A stretch of 64,000 nucleotides of DNA from contig OX421507.1 of assembly GCA_949126835.1 (NCBI GenBank), positions 29,945,366 through 30,009,365 of the forward strand. The letters run 5' to 3'. This document shows positions 1-11,457 of this stretch, piece by piece. Position 1 is the first letter of the stretch; the number at the start of each line of letters is the position of its first letter. Both the position numbers and the translations under genes were made by a program. This DNA comes from Anisus vortex (taxonomy: Eukaryota > Mollusca > Gastropoda > Planorbidae). The notes below the pieces were generated by a model. That model had not been told where the DNA came from. It did no database searches and saw only the letters and a list, made by a program, of their open reading frames with translations.

Positions 1-48
1 GGCTCCCTTGAAAGTTTAAAAACACACAGTAAAAACTACAAGCGTGAA

Positions 49-404
49 ATGAACACCACTATAAATAAATATGAAAACAAAATGAGAAATAAAATTAAAA
101 ATGTGAAAGGAAACAATCCAAAAGAATATTGGCGTATCCTAAAGGATAAAAACAGAAAAGAAGATTATAATGAAATTAGTATTGACGAATTGTTCCATTT
201 TTTCAAATCCCAAAACGAAACGACAGACAACTGTTGCATGAACCCAATAAAAACCAATTTAACCGCACCTAACTTAGATACGACAAGACTTAATGGTAAA
301 ATAACATATAATGAAATGTTATCAGCCATAGATAAAACAAGTAATAATAAAAGCTGCGGACACGATAAAATTTTTAATGAATATATAAAATGCACAAAGG
401 TTAT
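49..404 (+). pseudogene. LINE ORF2, linker segment before RT
   Basis: The open frame reads through a region typical of the segment between endonuclease and RT (EYWRILKDKN, then SCGHDKIFNEYIK). It stops in inserted sequence at about 405. The expected next block (KLFNVILKDGIFPESW) resumes at about 960, so the two halves belong to one original frame split by the insertion. Confidence 0.7.
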
Positions 405-958
405 AATGATAAGATAAGATAAGATAAGATTTCTTTATTCATCCAAACAAATGGAAATTTGTCTTGATTACAGATGTTTTGTCCTTCAGCATATTTTAAA
501 CCAAATTAAATAATTATTTGTAATTTGTATACAAGCACAGAAATATACTTATAAAATAGACAAGAGCACACACATTCACACAATTTATCATAAAAGAAAA
601 AAGTTCATTAGTAGTCATCCACTGTATTCTGGCTGACTGAAGTCTTGACGATATATTTATGGTAGATAGTATGGCCTGAGGCTGACGCGCAATAATTCTT
701 CGTCTGGTGTGCATATTCTTCTTTTGTTGTAAAACAGTTGGTATTGTAATATTGTTTGTTTATATAGATAGCTAGCCATCCAACTTTACTTTGCCACTGT
801 TGACGGGTCTGTCTGAGCAAAGCAGATAAAATGTCCACAGTCATATTCCTCCTCTGCGGCCACATTTATTTCGCCTTGTTGGTGTGAAGACATGTTTATT
901 TGTTGTCATTTGTATCCAAGATGGCGGTTCGTTCATTAGTATGGACACCAATGGTGTA
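405..958 (-). mobile_element. Insertion inside the LINE, retroelement-like, minus orientation
   Basis: The LINE frame is interrupted here by about 550 bp. Read on the minus strand, the insert ends in a short ATCTT-type repeat (GATAA repeats at 410-430 on plus) next to TTTGTTTGGATGAATAAAG, which looks like the 3' tail of a CR1/L2-type retroelement. Short minus-strand frames are present but I recognise no protein. Exact ends and target duplication are not clear. Confidence 0.45.
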
Positions 959-959
959 A

Positions 960-2796
960 AATAGTTTCGTGTAAAATTATTTAATGTTATCCTAAAAGAT
1001 GGAATTTTCCCCGAAAGCTGGTCACTAGGGATGATATGTCCAATATATAAAAATAAAGGCAGCAAGGCAAAGCCCGAAAACTTTAGACCAATTACCTTAT
1101 TATCATGCTTAGGTAAACTATTCTCATCCATTCTTAATGTACGAATGGAGATGTTCCTTGAAAAGCACAACTTATTAAACGAGAATCAAATGGGTTTTAG
1201 AGAAGGTTATTCTACAGCAGAAGCATCATTTATCCTATATGCGCTTAGCTTTTTAATAAAAAATAAAGGTGACAAACTGTTCTGTGCATTCATTGATCTA
1301 AAAAGAGCTTTCCCGTCTATTAAAAGAAAATTACTCTGGGCGAAAATATTAGATATAGGCATAGATGGAATTTTCCTTAAATTATGTATACAGGGGTTAT
1401 ATAGAGATATTAAATCAACAGTAAAATTAAATACAAAGCTGTCACCGTTATTTAACTGCGAAGCAGGACTAAGAGAGGGAGAAAATCTGAGCCCTCTATT
1501 ATTTTCTATGTTTATTAATGACTTAGATTCTTATTTAGAACTAAAAGGCGCAAGTAGCTTAACTATCAGCAACGATAACAACACAGATATACTAAAAATA
1601 TTCACATTATTATATGCTGACGACACAACAATCCTAGCTAAAACCGCAAAAGAATTACAGAAAAACTTAAACATTTACAGTAACTATTGCAAGGAGAATC
1701 ACTTAAACATAAATGAAGAAAAGACCAAAATAATGATATTCGGTAGAAAGGGTAGGGTAGGAAATCACACATTTGTACTAAATAATAATATAATAGAAAT
1801 AGTTTCTAAATTTAAATACCTGGGAATAATCTTCTCAGCAAACGGTTCTTTCTCAGAACACAGAAAATATTGTAAGATGAAAGGTACTAATGCTATGTTC
1901 AATCTTCTCAGAAAATGTTATACACTAAGCTTGCCCATAGATAGTCAAATTGATATATTTGACCAAACAGTACTACCTATACTAACCTACGGATGCGAAC
2001 TATGGGGTATGGAAAAATGTGACATTTTAGAAAATATTAGACTAAGATATTTTAAGATGATTTTAAAATTGAACACAAAAACACCAAATTATGTAGTCCT
2101 GGGCGAAACAGGCAAACTTTATATAAGATCATTTATTAAAAAAATAATGTTACACTTCTGGATCAAAATAGCGACCGGTAAACAAAGCAGAATTTCTAAA
2201 ATAATTTATAACATTTTACTTAAAGAACACCTGGTTGAAAAATGCAAATGGTCCGCCAATATAAAGTTACAACTATAACAACTAGGATTAGGTTATATTT
2301 GGTTAGAACAAGATATAATAGATACTAAACTTTAAAAATCAATAATTAACTTACGTATAAACGATCAAAGTAAACAAGAACTTTATGAGAGTATGCAAAT
2401 AAGCAATAAAGGTAAATTATATAGCTCTCTAAAATATAAATCTGACTGGGAAAATATTCCACCCTTTTTAAATAAATTACATCTGAAAGAAGCTATCTAT
2501 ATACTAAAAATACGAACAAGTAACAATAATTTCCCTGTTGAACTGGGTCGCCACTCCAGAATAGATTATAATTTAAGATTATGTCCCCTTTGCTTTAAAG
2601 ATATAGAAGATGGATTTCACTATTTACTCCAATGTGTGCACTTCAATGCCCAACGAAAAATGTATCTAAAAAAATATTACTATAACAGACCTAATGTAGA
2701 AAAAATGTCGGAACTGCTTAATTCTAGCTCTCTAAAAGAACTTAAAAAACTAAGCATATTTTCAAAAATATTAGTATCTGCTTTTAAAAAATGAAA
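960..2796 (+). pseudogene. LINE reverse transcriptase, broken by two in-frame stops
   Basis: The RT is recognisable from its motif order: FRPITLLSCLGKL, GFREGYSTAEASF, FCAFIDLKRAF, GLREGENLSPLLFS and the catalytic YADD at 1613-1624, followed by the thumb and a ELWG block. The frame stops at 2276-2278 and again near 2332, then continues in the same frame to 2796 through a CPLCFKDIEDGFHYLLQC segment, the Cys/His region usual at the end of this ORF. The two stops show an inactive copy. Confidence 0.85.
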
Positions 2797-3244
2797 AAAA
2801 GGTTAGAAATGTTGAGTATTTTAACATGTTGGTTTGTCACTATGTTAATGAGAGATAGTCATGGAAGTAATGTAATATACTAGAAGAAAAAATGTAAAAG
2901 ATTTCTTAAATGTTCGTTCTCACTATGTTAATGCTGTGCAGGTCTAATGAAAGTGATGTACCTGTATGTCTATGTTAGTAAATTAAGTTGTTGTTTTTTT
3001 TTTCTTTGTTTTTTTCCCCCCAAAAATTGTATTATAAACTAAATTATCCCCCACCCTGAATTTTCTTTTAGGATACCTTTAATTAATACATTTTTTTATT
3101 ACCTTCATTTTTATTACTAATATTGGTATTACTTTTATTGTTCAATTTATTATTCACAAATTCTATAATTTTCTTATGTTTTTGACTATGCCTTTATTGT
3201 ACCTATGTACTATGTGGCAAATAAATATTGTTCATTGTTCATTG

Positions 3245-3325
3245 CAGGAGTTTTGGGCCTAGTGGACGTAATAATCTTCTATCTAGAAGGAACGTCTGTA
3301 AACTTATAAGATAACATAAGAATTT
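3245..3325 (+). mobile_element. Short 3' tail of the Jockey/CR1-type LINE family
   Basis: The stretch GGAACGTCTGTAAACTTATA followed by AGATAACATAAG matches the 3' end of the LINE on the minus strand at 60485-62290 (GGAGCGTCTGTAATGTATAAG then ATAAG repeats). It is a fragment of under 100 bp. Confidence 0.4.
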
Positions 3326-3417
3326 AGACAGTTTAATTTTTTTTTATATTATATATCTATAATGTTTATTTCTGTCATTGACCAGTTGACTATACACAAT
3401 TTAGGCCTATTACTTAC

Positions 3418-3600
3418 TTGGGCCAATTTGATTTCAAAATCAACAACTGCTTTGACATCTTTCGCGGCTGTAGTGGTATCAGCTAATCCCAGAACGGTTG
3501 CGACAAATGTGATTAATTCTTCATATGCCATCAATTTTTTGTCGTTTCTGTTAGCCAGATAATAACTTCGATCTGGCATAACAAAAGCAGGTTGATCAAT
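3418..3600 (-). CDS. Neprilysin-like M13 peptidase, exon (IDQP...YYL block)
   Basis: The exon encodes 61 residues starting IDQPAFVMPDRSYYL and ending in a VVDFEIKLAQ block, the N-terminal M13 region where neprilysins read 'QpGLgLPdrdYYL ... FE..LA'. The acceptor is CTATAG before 3600 and the donor is GTAAGT from 3417. Both ends are phase 0, and the exon joins in frame to 3788-3993 (RRLI then IDQP). The gene continues leftwards, where the LINE occupies the following intron; the HExxH zinc-site exons are outside the window. Confidence 0.88.
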
Positions 3601-3787
3601 CTATAGAGAAGGGAATAACTTCAATTTCAGTTTTAGAAAACCTAGGGCCTACCTCAACAATATTATATAGATCTAGAGCGAAACAGACGCAAAACAATGA
3701 GGTAGGCCTATTGTCAATATGAGAGAAACCAATAAGAGAAAGATAATAAGAGAAAGATGGAAACTAACTTCAAATTGTCTAACTCAC

Positions 3788-3993
3788 AATTAGTCTTCTC
3801 TTGCTATTGTCTTTTGAATCAGCAAACTGGAGAAATTTTACAATTGGAAGACGTGAAAGAAGATTTATTTTCGTCAAAGTATTCACAAGGTCAAAGTTCG
3901 CTTCATCCCATCCAGCGTGAGTCAATGGCCAGCCACCTAGCTTGTGTATCAGGAATTCTTTTAGTGGTACAACTCCCCTTTCACTGATACTAT
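3788..3993 (-). CDS. Neprilysin-like M13 peptidase, exon (LGGWP block)
   Basis: The reading frame gives DSISERGVVPLKEF then HKLGGWPLTHAGW and later FADSKDNSKRRLI. This is the M13 N-terminal signature 'P L ... l GGWP ... W', followed by 'v..D.kNs'. The acceptor is TACTTAG (AG at 3995-3994), the donor GTGAGT from 3787. The two leading bases complete an Asp codon begun by exon 5978-6061; the end is phase 0. A second possible acceptor at 3985-3984 would break the phase and was not used. Confidence 0.88.
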
Positions 3994-4167
3994 CTAAGTA
4001 TACATAAAAACAAAAATCTTAATCTGATACAAAATAAATGAATTTAGATTATTGTTTAAATGGTGGCCTGGCTTCTAATAAATTCACAGTTCAATAAATC
4101 ATAAGATTACTAGAAAATCTTAATCAGGAAAGCTAAATATTTTAAGAACGCTTGTGCAGTAAAGCTG

Positions 4168-4735
4168 ACGACCCCTGTGTTGACCATGTAATATGTATTA
4201 GGTAGCCAACAAAACAGACGACCCTGTGTTGACCATGTAATATGTATTAGGTAGCCAACAAGACAGACGACCCCTGTGTTGACCATGTAATATGTATTAG
4301 GTAGCCAACAAAACAGACGACCCCTGTGTTGACCATGTAATATGTATTAGGTAGCCAACAAAACAGACGACCCCTGTGTTGACCATGTAATATGTATTAG
4401 GTAGCCAACAAAACAGACGACCCCTGTGTTGACCATGTAATATGTATTAGGTAGCCAACAAAACAGAAGACCCCTGTGTTGACCATGTACCGTATATGTA
4501 GTAGGTAGCCAACAAAACGGACGACCCCTGTGTTGACCATGTAATATGTATTAGGTAGCCAACAAAACAGAAGACCCCTGTGTTGATCATGTAATATGTA
4601 TTAGGTAGCCAACAAAACAGAAGACCCCTGTGTTGACCATGTACCGTATATGTATTAGGTAGCCCACAAAACGGACGACCAATGTGTTGACCATGTATAT
4701 GTATTAGGTAGCCCACAAAACGGACGACCCCTTTT
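4168..4735. repeat. Minisatellite, 50-bp unit, about 11 copies
   Basis: The unit begins GACGACCCCTGTGTTGACCA and contains TATGTATTAGGTAGCCAAC. Copies are near identical; the last few differ by short indels. It sits in the intron between the neprilysin-like exons at 3993 and 5978. A minus-strand open frame through it is an artefact. Confidence 0.95.
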
Positions 4736-5132
4736 TTTTTTCTTCTTCTCAGATCATAAGAGATCAAATGCATACCTTCTTTTCCCCTTTCTCCGATTAT
4801 ATCACATTGGAAACATAACAAAGGAAAAATTATGTAACTTAGGCTACTAGCCCTAGACACAGGCCATGCGCACTAATAATTTTGACTTTCCCATCTTGCC
4901 TTTTTTAATATTTTTTTTTTTTGTAAATACAATTTTGACTCATTTGTAGTAATGCTACAAAAAAAAAAGTTTTAATATGTAATATAGTTGAAGTCTGAAT
5001 GTAACAAAATATGTAAATTTTACACTGATTAAGTGCATTAGAAAAAGTGTTTTGTGTATTTTTATGGTGGGGGTAGGTCGTTTCGGAAGCTTGTTTGAAA
5101 AAACAAGTTTGTTTTCTACTTTCAGAATGTAT

Positions 5133-5430
5133 AAAAGCCTCTCAATTTCACTATTATAAATATTGTTCAATTACTAAAGCCTCTCTATTTCACTATTATA
5201 AATATTGTTCAATAACGAAAAGCTTCTCAATTTCACTATTATAAATATTGTTCAATTACCAAAGCCTCTCTATTTCACTATTATAAATATTGTTCAATTA
5301 CCAAAGCCTCTCTATTTCACTATTATAAATATTGTTCAATTACCAAAAGCCTCTCAATTTCACTATTATAAATATTGTTCAATTACCATAAGGCTCTTAA
5401 TTTTACTATTATTAATATTTTTCAAATATC
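5133..5430. repeat. Minisatellite, 42-bp unit, 7 copies
   Basis: The unit contains AAAGCCTCTCTATTTCACTA followed by TTATAAATATTGTTCAATTACC. The last copy is degenerate. Intronic. Nothing else is recognisable in the flanks from 4740 to 5130 or from 5450 to 5970 apart from poly-A/T and a C-rich run at 5631-5645. Confidence 0.92.
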
Positions 5431-5977
5431 CTTGCTTAAAAATGACACAAACCTTTGTCAAAATAAGTAACCCTTTTCTTATATAGGCCTACAATAAATC
5501 AATTTAGATTAATACAACATTACATAACAGCAAAAGTTTGTCACATATCGATAGTGAATAGATTTAATGGGACATATAAGAAAAATCATGTTAAAGTTAC
5601 AATATTAATGCTATACAAAGTTCTAGATAGCCCCCCCCCCCCCACACACACAAAGAACAACAAAAAAAAACTTCTATGTCTCTATATAGCAAAAATATTT
5701 GCTATATGTAACAATTTTTCATAAGCCATTGAAAATACTTTCTTATAAACTTACTTCTTGTAACAATGTTTTGGTATGTGTGAATTTACTATAGCGATAC
5801 ATTTTTGGCAAACCAAAACAAATATTTTCATTAAAAAAAACACAAAATGATGTTCAACTCAGTTGTGCGCATGCTGTGTGCGAATTGACAGCTGTGAACT
5901 ATTTGCACACGTGTGTGAATAGCCACAGCCAATTCATTCTACCTGTTTGAAATTTTTTGTGAAAATTTGTTTCTTAC

Positions 5978-6061
5978 CTATATCAATACATGCATGATAG
6001 AATAATTTAGTTTTTTGAATAATCGGCAATTCCCCTTCTTTAACTGGTTGCTCAAGTAAAT
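5978..6061 (-). CDS. Neprilysin-like M13 peptidase, exon (FY..C block)
   Basis: An 84-bp exon encodes LLEQPVKEGELPI then KTKLFYHACIDI, matching the M13 stretch 'K.k.fY.sC' (KALYRSCI in vertebrate neprilysin). The acceptor is TTTCTTTGCAG (AG at 6063-6062); the donor is GTAAGA from 5977. It starts with two bases and ends with one, in phase with exons 9959-10117 and 3788-3993. The cysteine is one of the conserved ectodomain cysteines of the family. Confidence 0.85.
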   Translation of the reverse strand: MYLSNQLKKGNCRLFKKLNYSIMHVLI

Positions 6062-6919
6062 CTGCAAAGAAAAGGTGCTTGTAACTTACATAGGCCTAAT
6101 CTTATTTGTAACTCTTATTCTTTTATCGTTTTATCGTTTTATTTTTTTATTTTTATATTATATTATTATTATATATTATATTTTTATATATATTATATTT
6201 ATTTTATCGTTTTTAGGCGTTTTTATATGTGAAACGAAACTGTACAAACAGTACACTAATCACAGTATAATTATCAACACTGTATTCCAGCAATTCATTT
6301 ACTTTATTCACTTAAACAATACACATTTCATATAACAATACACAATAATTTGCTATGCTATAACTCTACCGAAAACATCGACTTTTCACTTATCACATTG
6401 GTCGCTCACCTTTCTTACACACCCGTTATATATCCTGTCCTTTCACCACCTAACTCTCCCCTTCACAGGCCCCGAAACACTGGTCACACTCTGCTGCCCT
6501 ACATTTAACTGTTGTTACAGTGTTTCTTATTATTTATTTTTATTAAGACCAGAATATTGCTGGCAATATTTTAAATGAGATTAACTGACCAATTTCAGCC
6601 CACTGTATCAAACCCGTATGTAAATATTTTCTTATCTCTGACAATATGAATTCGAAACTAATTTCTCCAATATAAACACTTTACAGTAGAGAAAAAAGTG
6701 TCTGTAATCTTTTTAAAATGCAAATATTGCATACGTATTTCTGAGATGAAATATTTCATTCAAAATTACCCGTAAGATAGGGTGACGTGGCCATCCGGGG
6801 TGACTTTGGGCCATTGAGGAAAAAAAATTTTAGAGTGCCATAATTCCAAAAATATTATAATTTCAGGACTTTTAATTGTATATACTACATAATAAAGATA
6901 TAGGTTACTATTTAGCAGT

Positions 6920-7670
6920 TTTATGTGTTTACTTACACCTTACATCTTGATGTCATCACATGAACTTAATGTGTTTACTTACACCTTACATCTTGATGTC
7001 ATCACATGAACTTAATGTGTTTACCTACACGTTACATCTTGATGTCATCACATGAACTTAATGTGTTTACCTACACGTTACATCTTGATGTCATCACATG
7101 AACTTAATGTGTTTACCTACACGTTACATCTTGATGTCATCACATGAACTTAATGTGTTTACTTACACCTTACATCTTGATGTCATCACATGAACTTAAT
7201 GTGTTTACCTACACCTTACATCTTGATGTCATTACATGAACTTAATGTGTTTACCTACACCTTACATCTTGATGTCATCACATGAACTTAATGTGTTTAC
7301 CTACACCTTACATCTTGATGTCATCACATGAACTTAATGTGTTTACTTACACCTTACATCTTGATGTCATCACATGAACTTAATGTGTTTACCTACACCT
7401 TACATCTTGATGTCATCACATGAACTTAATGTGTTTACTTACACCTTACATCTTGATGTCATCACATGAACTTAATGTGTTTACCTACACCTTATAACTT
7501 GATGTCAACACATGAACTAATATGTTTACTTACACCTTACATATTGATGTCATCACATGAACTTAATGTGTTTACTTACACCTTACATATTGATGCCATC
7601 AAATAAACTTAATGTGTTTACTTACACCTTACATCTTGAAGTCATAAAATGAACTTAATGTTTTTACTTG
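6920..7670. repeat. Minisatellite, 46-bp unit, about 16 copies
   Basis: The unit contains TGTGTTTACTTACACCTTAC and TTGATGTCATCACATGAACTTA. The array is interrupted at 7671 by a hAT-type element, and decayed unit sequence resumes at 9631 (ACATCTTGATGTCATCGCATG) and fades by about 9840. The element therefore inserted into a pre-existing array. The region 6080-6915 before it is AT-rich intron with nothing recognised. Confidence 0.93.
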
Positions 7671-7917
7671 CAGAAGCGTAGCCGGGGGGGGGGGGGGAGC
7701 AGGGGGAACGGCTGTTTTACCTACGACCATTTTCGAAGGAATAAGGGACTTTTCGGGGAAAATAATTTTAACAAGCCATGAAGCATAATTTATACTGTTT
7801 CTAATATTTTTTTTAAAATTTAAATCGCATTTCAACAATTTAATATGATTAATAAAACTTGTTAGATCTAGTTAATTTTAGTTTAATTTGATACGAGGTG
7901 AAGGTCACACTCTAGTT

Positions 7918-8508
7918 CAGGGGTCGGCAACCTATTGCTAACAGTGTGCCAAACTAGGATTTCTAAATCATTCAGCGTGCCAACAGCCTAAAAATCAACC
8001 TGCTCTATTATACTTGTTTTCTGTAAATAAACATTTCCTGCATTAATTATATGTCCATTCAACCTTAAGGACCTCTTAAACAATTTGGCACATTTCGATG
8101 CCGATTTCATTACAGGTTTAAAATTCAACTGGCTACGTTTTAAAATCGCCAATATCCCTTCACTTAATAAAAAAAAGTATCTATATCTAAGAAGGTCGTA
8201 GTAAGATTAAGCCAGTAATGCTAGATTAGGTATGAAAAAATTAATTTGAAAGTCTTGAAACTCCGCTTTGAGTGCTTTGATTTGCTTCTGAAAAAGCCCA
8301 ACAATCTATCTTAATAAATGCCTTTGTAAAAGAAAGTACATATAGTTTAATAATTAGAAATTGATTTCATTCAATGTAAATATTACTGGAAAATATTGTT
8401 GTTTTTGTTTTCATCAATAATAAAACACCTCTTGGAGGTCTCTCGCGTACATTGAAAATCGCTTTGCGTGCCAAGTTTAGCACTCGTGCCTTAGGTTGCC
8501 GACCCCTG
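7918..8508. mobile_element. hAT-type MITE, CAGGGGTCGGC family
   Basis: Terminal inverted repeats are CAGGGGTCGGCAACCTA and TTAGGTTGCCGACCCCTG. The flanking 8-mers are CTCTAGTT (7910-7917) and CTCTAGTG (8509-8516), an 8-bp duplication with one difference, as expected for hAT. It is nested in the element 7671-9630. Relatives occur at 10708, 36079, 40995 and 60035. Confidence 0.9.
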
Positions 8509-8529
8509 CTCTAGTGGATATTAGGTCAT

Positions 8530-8800
8530 AAGCAGCAACTTAGAGTGGACAGGAATGGCCAACCGTTTGTGCCTAACTTTTGGTGCGTGGGCACATGAGA
8601 GTTCGTTCTCCGAGCCCCAAAACAGTACGCTCGCTCGCATTCTCAAAAAAAGGTGGGGTTCAAGTTTGGTGTACTCACTGAAAAGTAATAATGTGACTCA
8701 AAGCGCGCTGGCTTTCTCCTTCTCGGCCCTATACGTGTACTGATCGAAAACTTGGTAACATGAACTTCGCATTAAAAAAAAAAAAAAAAAAAAAAAAATA
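8530..8800 (+). mobile_element. Possible retroposed segment with poly-A tail
   Basis: A GC-richer stretch ends in a run of about 25 A at 8774-8798. This may be a short retroposon or retrocopy; I recognise no gene in it and see no clear target duplication. Confidence 0.3.
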
Positions 8801-8949
8801 CCCAAAGAATTTAAAAGAAAGAACAAAAGAAGAGAAATAACTTTTTAAAAAGAAATTGTTAAGGATATGACCGTCGGGCGTGGCGTTTTAATAGCTGAGA
8901 GGAACAAAATAGAAATAATAGATCGTTCCTATAACGTATCATAGAGACA

Positions 8950-9215
8950 GTGTTGTGTAGATAAAAAGTAAAAAAGTAAAGTACCATTCGGACCAAATTG
9001 ATCATAGGGCTGGTGAAGCAGCGTTCATCAGTTTCTATGGCCACCACATACGAGGGGATGTGTGGCCAGCACAATGCCCAGCTGCCTTTACTTTATCCCA
9101 ACTAGTGTCAGGTACCCATCAGAGCTGAGTAGACTCAGGATCACCCTCAATGCCCGGGAAAAAACCCTAGCCTGCGCCAGGATTCAAACCCAGAACCGCC
9201 CCGCCACCGACATTT
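8950..9215 (-). mobile_element. tRNA-derived SINE, minus orientation
   Basis: Read on the minus strand the head carries a B-box-like GGTTTGAATCCTGG near 9180-9193, and the body ends near 8955 in ACTTTACTTTTTTACTTTTT. The segments CTAGTGTCAGGTACCCATCA and GAGCTGAGTAGACTCAGG are of a type I associate with a SINE common in gastropod genomes. This attribution rests on memory of the family. Confidence 0.6.
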
Positions 9216-9958
9216 TTTAAGTTTCACTCATGACACATAGATACAGTAAATAAAAATGTTGAAACTTAAAAAATGTCTATATTGACGATTTATCTCGTCT
9301 TTTAAAATTAAAAGATGAAGAATGCAGTCTTATAGAAGCATTCACATTGATTCTATAAATACTTTTCGAAACTAGATGTTCATCCAAAAATGAGCAGTAA
9401 GTACAATCAATTTTGCAGAAATTCTCATCACTAATAGTTGCTTGTAAAAATCGTGGATGGTTAAATAAATACTTCACTATTATGTGTAAATCATGAGGCA
9501 CAGAATATTCTTATAAAACTTGATACGTATAAATTCTTAGTTCTTCTATTAATCTGGAAAAGTTGCTAAAAGTGGGGCCTTTTCCCTTAAACTTCGCTCC
9601 CCCTAGCGTCAAAACCTGGCTACGCCACTGACATCTTGATGTCATCGCATGAATTGTATGTGTTTAACCACACTTTAGCCTTGATGTAATAATTATAGCC
9701 TAGGCTGATTGTAATGTCCAACACTTTATGGCTTATGGATGGATTATACCTAGAGCCAAATGTCAATGACCCAAACTTTAGGAATGATGGAACCATTATT
9801 CTTGAACTACGTGTGATGACCCACATATTAAACTTGATGTAATGGCTTATAATTTAGCACAATTACTTTACTAATACATTTGGCTTGCTAATAGGAAAAG
9901 TTTGTTTTTTTATGATAAGCTTGTCTTCTGCACAATATGAAACTTATGAAAATCCTAC

Positions 9959-10117
9959 CTCTCACTATAAAAAGTATCCGTCTTTGTATCTCTATAAGGA
10001 AGTTGTGGGTAGAAATTTTCCGAGACTCCAAATCTTTTAGCCAACGCCCACAGGAGAATTTATAGAAATCATCACAAGGCATTACATCATAATCAATAGA
10101 CTGGTCGATCTGTTTGG
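9959..10117 (-). CDS. Neprilysin-like M13 peptidase, exon (PC.DFY.F.CG.W block)
   Basis: The exon encodes AKQIDQSIDYDVM then PCDDFYKFSCGRW and LKDLESRKIS. 'PC.DFY.faCGgW' is the best conserved N-terminal signature of M13 peptidases. The acceptor is CCTTTTCAG (AG at 10119-10118). The donor is AG followed by GTAGGA from 9958; it leaves one base that, with AT from exon 5978-6061, restores an Asp and gives IVRDLLEQP, which lines up with the family. A nearer GTGAGA at 9965 would break the phase. Confidence 0.9.
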
Positions 10118-10229
10118 CTGAAAAGGTTTACAAGTAGTAATAGGATAATATTGGTGTTGTTTAATTAGTCAACTTACGTGTAGGCTATATATATTAGCAG
10201 ATTAGTTCAAATCATTATGGAGAGTGCTA

Positions 10230-10338
10230 CCCAGCGGGCACACTACGTCGTATCGACGAAGGAAAAAACGTGAAAACAACGAAAACGCATGGAAACCACG
10301 TTTTTTCCCCATCGATACGACGTGGTGTGCCTGCTGGG
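10230..10338. mobile_element. Small MITE with long terminal inverted repeats, TA-flanked
   Basis: The ends CCCAGCGGGCACACTACGTC and GACGTGGTGTGCCTGCTGGG are inverted over about 30 bp, and the whole unit could fold into one hairpin. It is flanked by TA on both sides. Confidence 0.8.
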
Positions 10339-10707
10339 TAAGTATTAAATTTAAATGTATAAAATATGTGCGCAAATAGTTTAAAAATATTAATCTACAT
10401 AATTAAATTCCTACACATGTTTTCGAAAGTGCTTTTATCATTGTTACTTTAAGGCTATACAAAATATTTTACCTGCAGCAAAAAAACCCTGGGGCACGCT
10501 CGTCGTTTTCTCTGTCAATAATCAAATAATACATATAATATTCATTGTACCTGTTAATAATTAAATTATAATACATAGAACATACCTTGTATAATATGTC
10601 AACAATTAAATAATACATAATATACATTGTCCCTGTCTCTGAGGAGACGCGCAGTAACTACAGCACCCTGATGGCAACACAATCCCCTGCCATCACAATA
10701 TGTATTA

Positions 10708-10975
10708 CAAGGGTCGGCAACCTAAGGCATGCATGCCGGATTTGGCACGTAGAACGATTTTCATTAGCACGCGGGAGATCTCCAAGAAGGCCATTTTTAA
10801 ACGCAAACTACATGACAATCACACTGGACGTCGAGTGTTCAAGTTCATGAAAGTTTGTGATTTAATGTCTAGGCAACTTTTAGAACATGAAACAAATATT
10901 CTCACACTCCATTTTAAATCTAGACATAGACTTAAATCTAGACATAGACTTAAATCTAGACATAGACTAACGTAA
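10708..10975 (+). mobile_element. Left-end fragment of a CAGGGGTCGGC-family hAT element
   Basis: CAAGGGTCGGCAACCTAAGG starts the element and the following bases (GGCACGTAGAACGATTTTCA, then CTCCAAGAAGG) match the left end at 36079. It runs into an 18-bp tandem repeat (TAAATCTAGACATAGACT, 3 copies, 10914-10968). No right end was found. Confidence 0.65.
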
Positions 10976-11021
10976 ATACGTTAAATAGAGTTGATACAAA
11001 AGTAGATCTTCCTAAGTCTTT

Positions 11022-11401
11022 CTGATCTACCAGTTCATCATGATCTCTTAGTCTAGACTCTGATATACCAGTTCATCATGATCTCTTAGTCTAGACTCTG
11101 ATATACCAGTTCATCATGATCTCTTAGTCTAGACTCTGATATACCAGTTCATCATGATCTCTTAGTCTAGACTCTGATATACAAGTTCATCATGATCTCT
11201 TAGTCTAGACTCTGATATACCAGTTCATCATGATCTCTTAGTCTAGACTCTGATCTACCAGTTCATCATGATCTCTTAGTCTAGACTCTGATCTACCAGT
11301 TCATCATGATCTCTTAGTCTAGACTCTGATCTACCAGTTCATCATGATCTCTTAGTCTAGACTCTGATATACCAGTTCATCATGATCTCTTAGTCTAGAC
11401 T
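11022..11401. repeat. Minisatellite, 38-bp unit, 10 copies
   Basis: The unit contains CCAGTTCATCATGATCTCTT and AGTCTAGACTCTGAT. Copies are almost identical. It lies in the intron downstream of the transmembrane exon. Confidence 0.95.
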
Positions 11402-11457
11402 GCCAAGTTATGTATTGACGTTGCTCTGAATATATTTTTCTTATGAGAGAAACTGAC

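Larger units (their letters stand above)
1..3244 (+). mobile_element. Non-LTR retrotransposon (LINE), 5' end outside window
   Basis: A LINE enters from the left edge. It holds a reverse transcriptase domain (960-2278), a C-terminal Cys-rich region (2393-2796) and a 3' untranslated part that ends at 3231-3244 in a short TTCATTG repeat, preceded by AATAAA near 3220. The reading frame is interrupted by an insertion (405-958) and by in-frame stops, so this copy is dead. It lies in the intron after the last visible neprilysin-like exon, on the opposite strand. The clade is uncertain; the RT type suits the CR1/L2/Jockey group. Confidence 0.85.
7671..9630 (-). mobile_element. hAT-type nonautonomous element inserted in a minisatellite
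   Basis: The ends are inverted: CAGAAGCGTAGCC at 7671 and GGCTACGCCACTG at 9618-9630, both followed inwards by GGGGGAGC/GCTCCCCC. Its terminal parts match, in opposite orientation, those of the element at 35802-39288. Inside are a second hAT-type MITE (7918-8508), a poly-A-ended segment and a SINE. Flanking 8-mers (TTTACTTG and ACATCTTG) share only their last four bases plus scattered matches, so the target duplication is decayed. Confidence 0.75.

Noticed and set aside
3757..3987. Plus-strand open frame of 76 codons
   Set aside because: It is antisense to the neprilysin-like exon 3788-3993, which has splice sites and family motifs.
10465..10510. Candidate small exon (EKTTSVPQGFFAA) for the neprilysin juxtamembrane region
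   Set aside because: The right phase and the AAAKQID junction fit, but the usual cysteines are absent and its left phase fits no good donor of the transmembrane exon.
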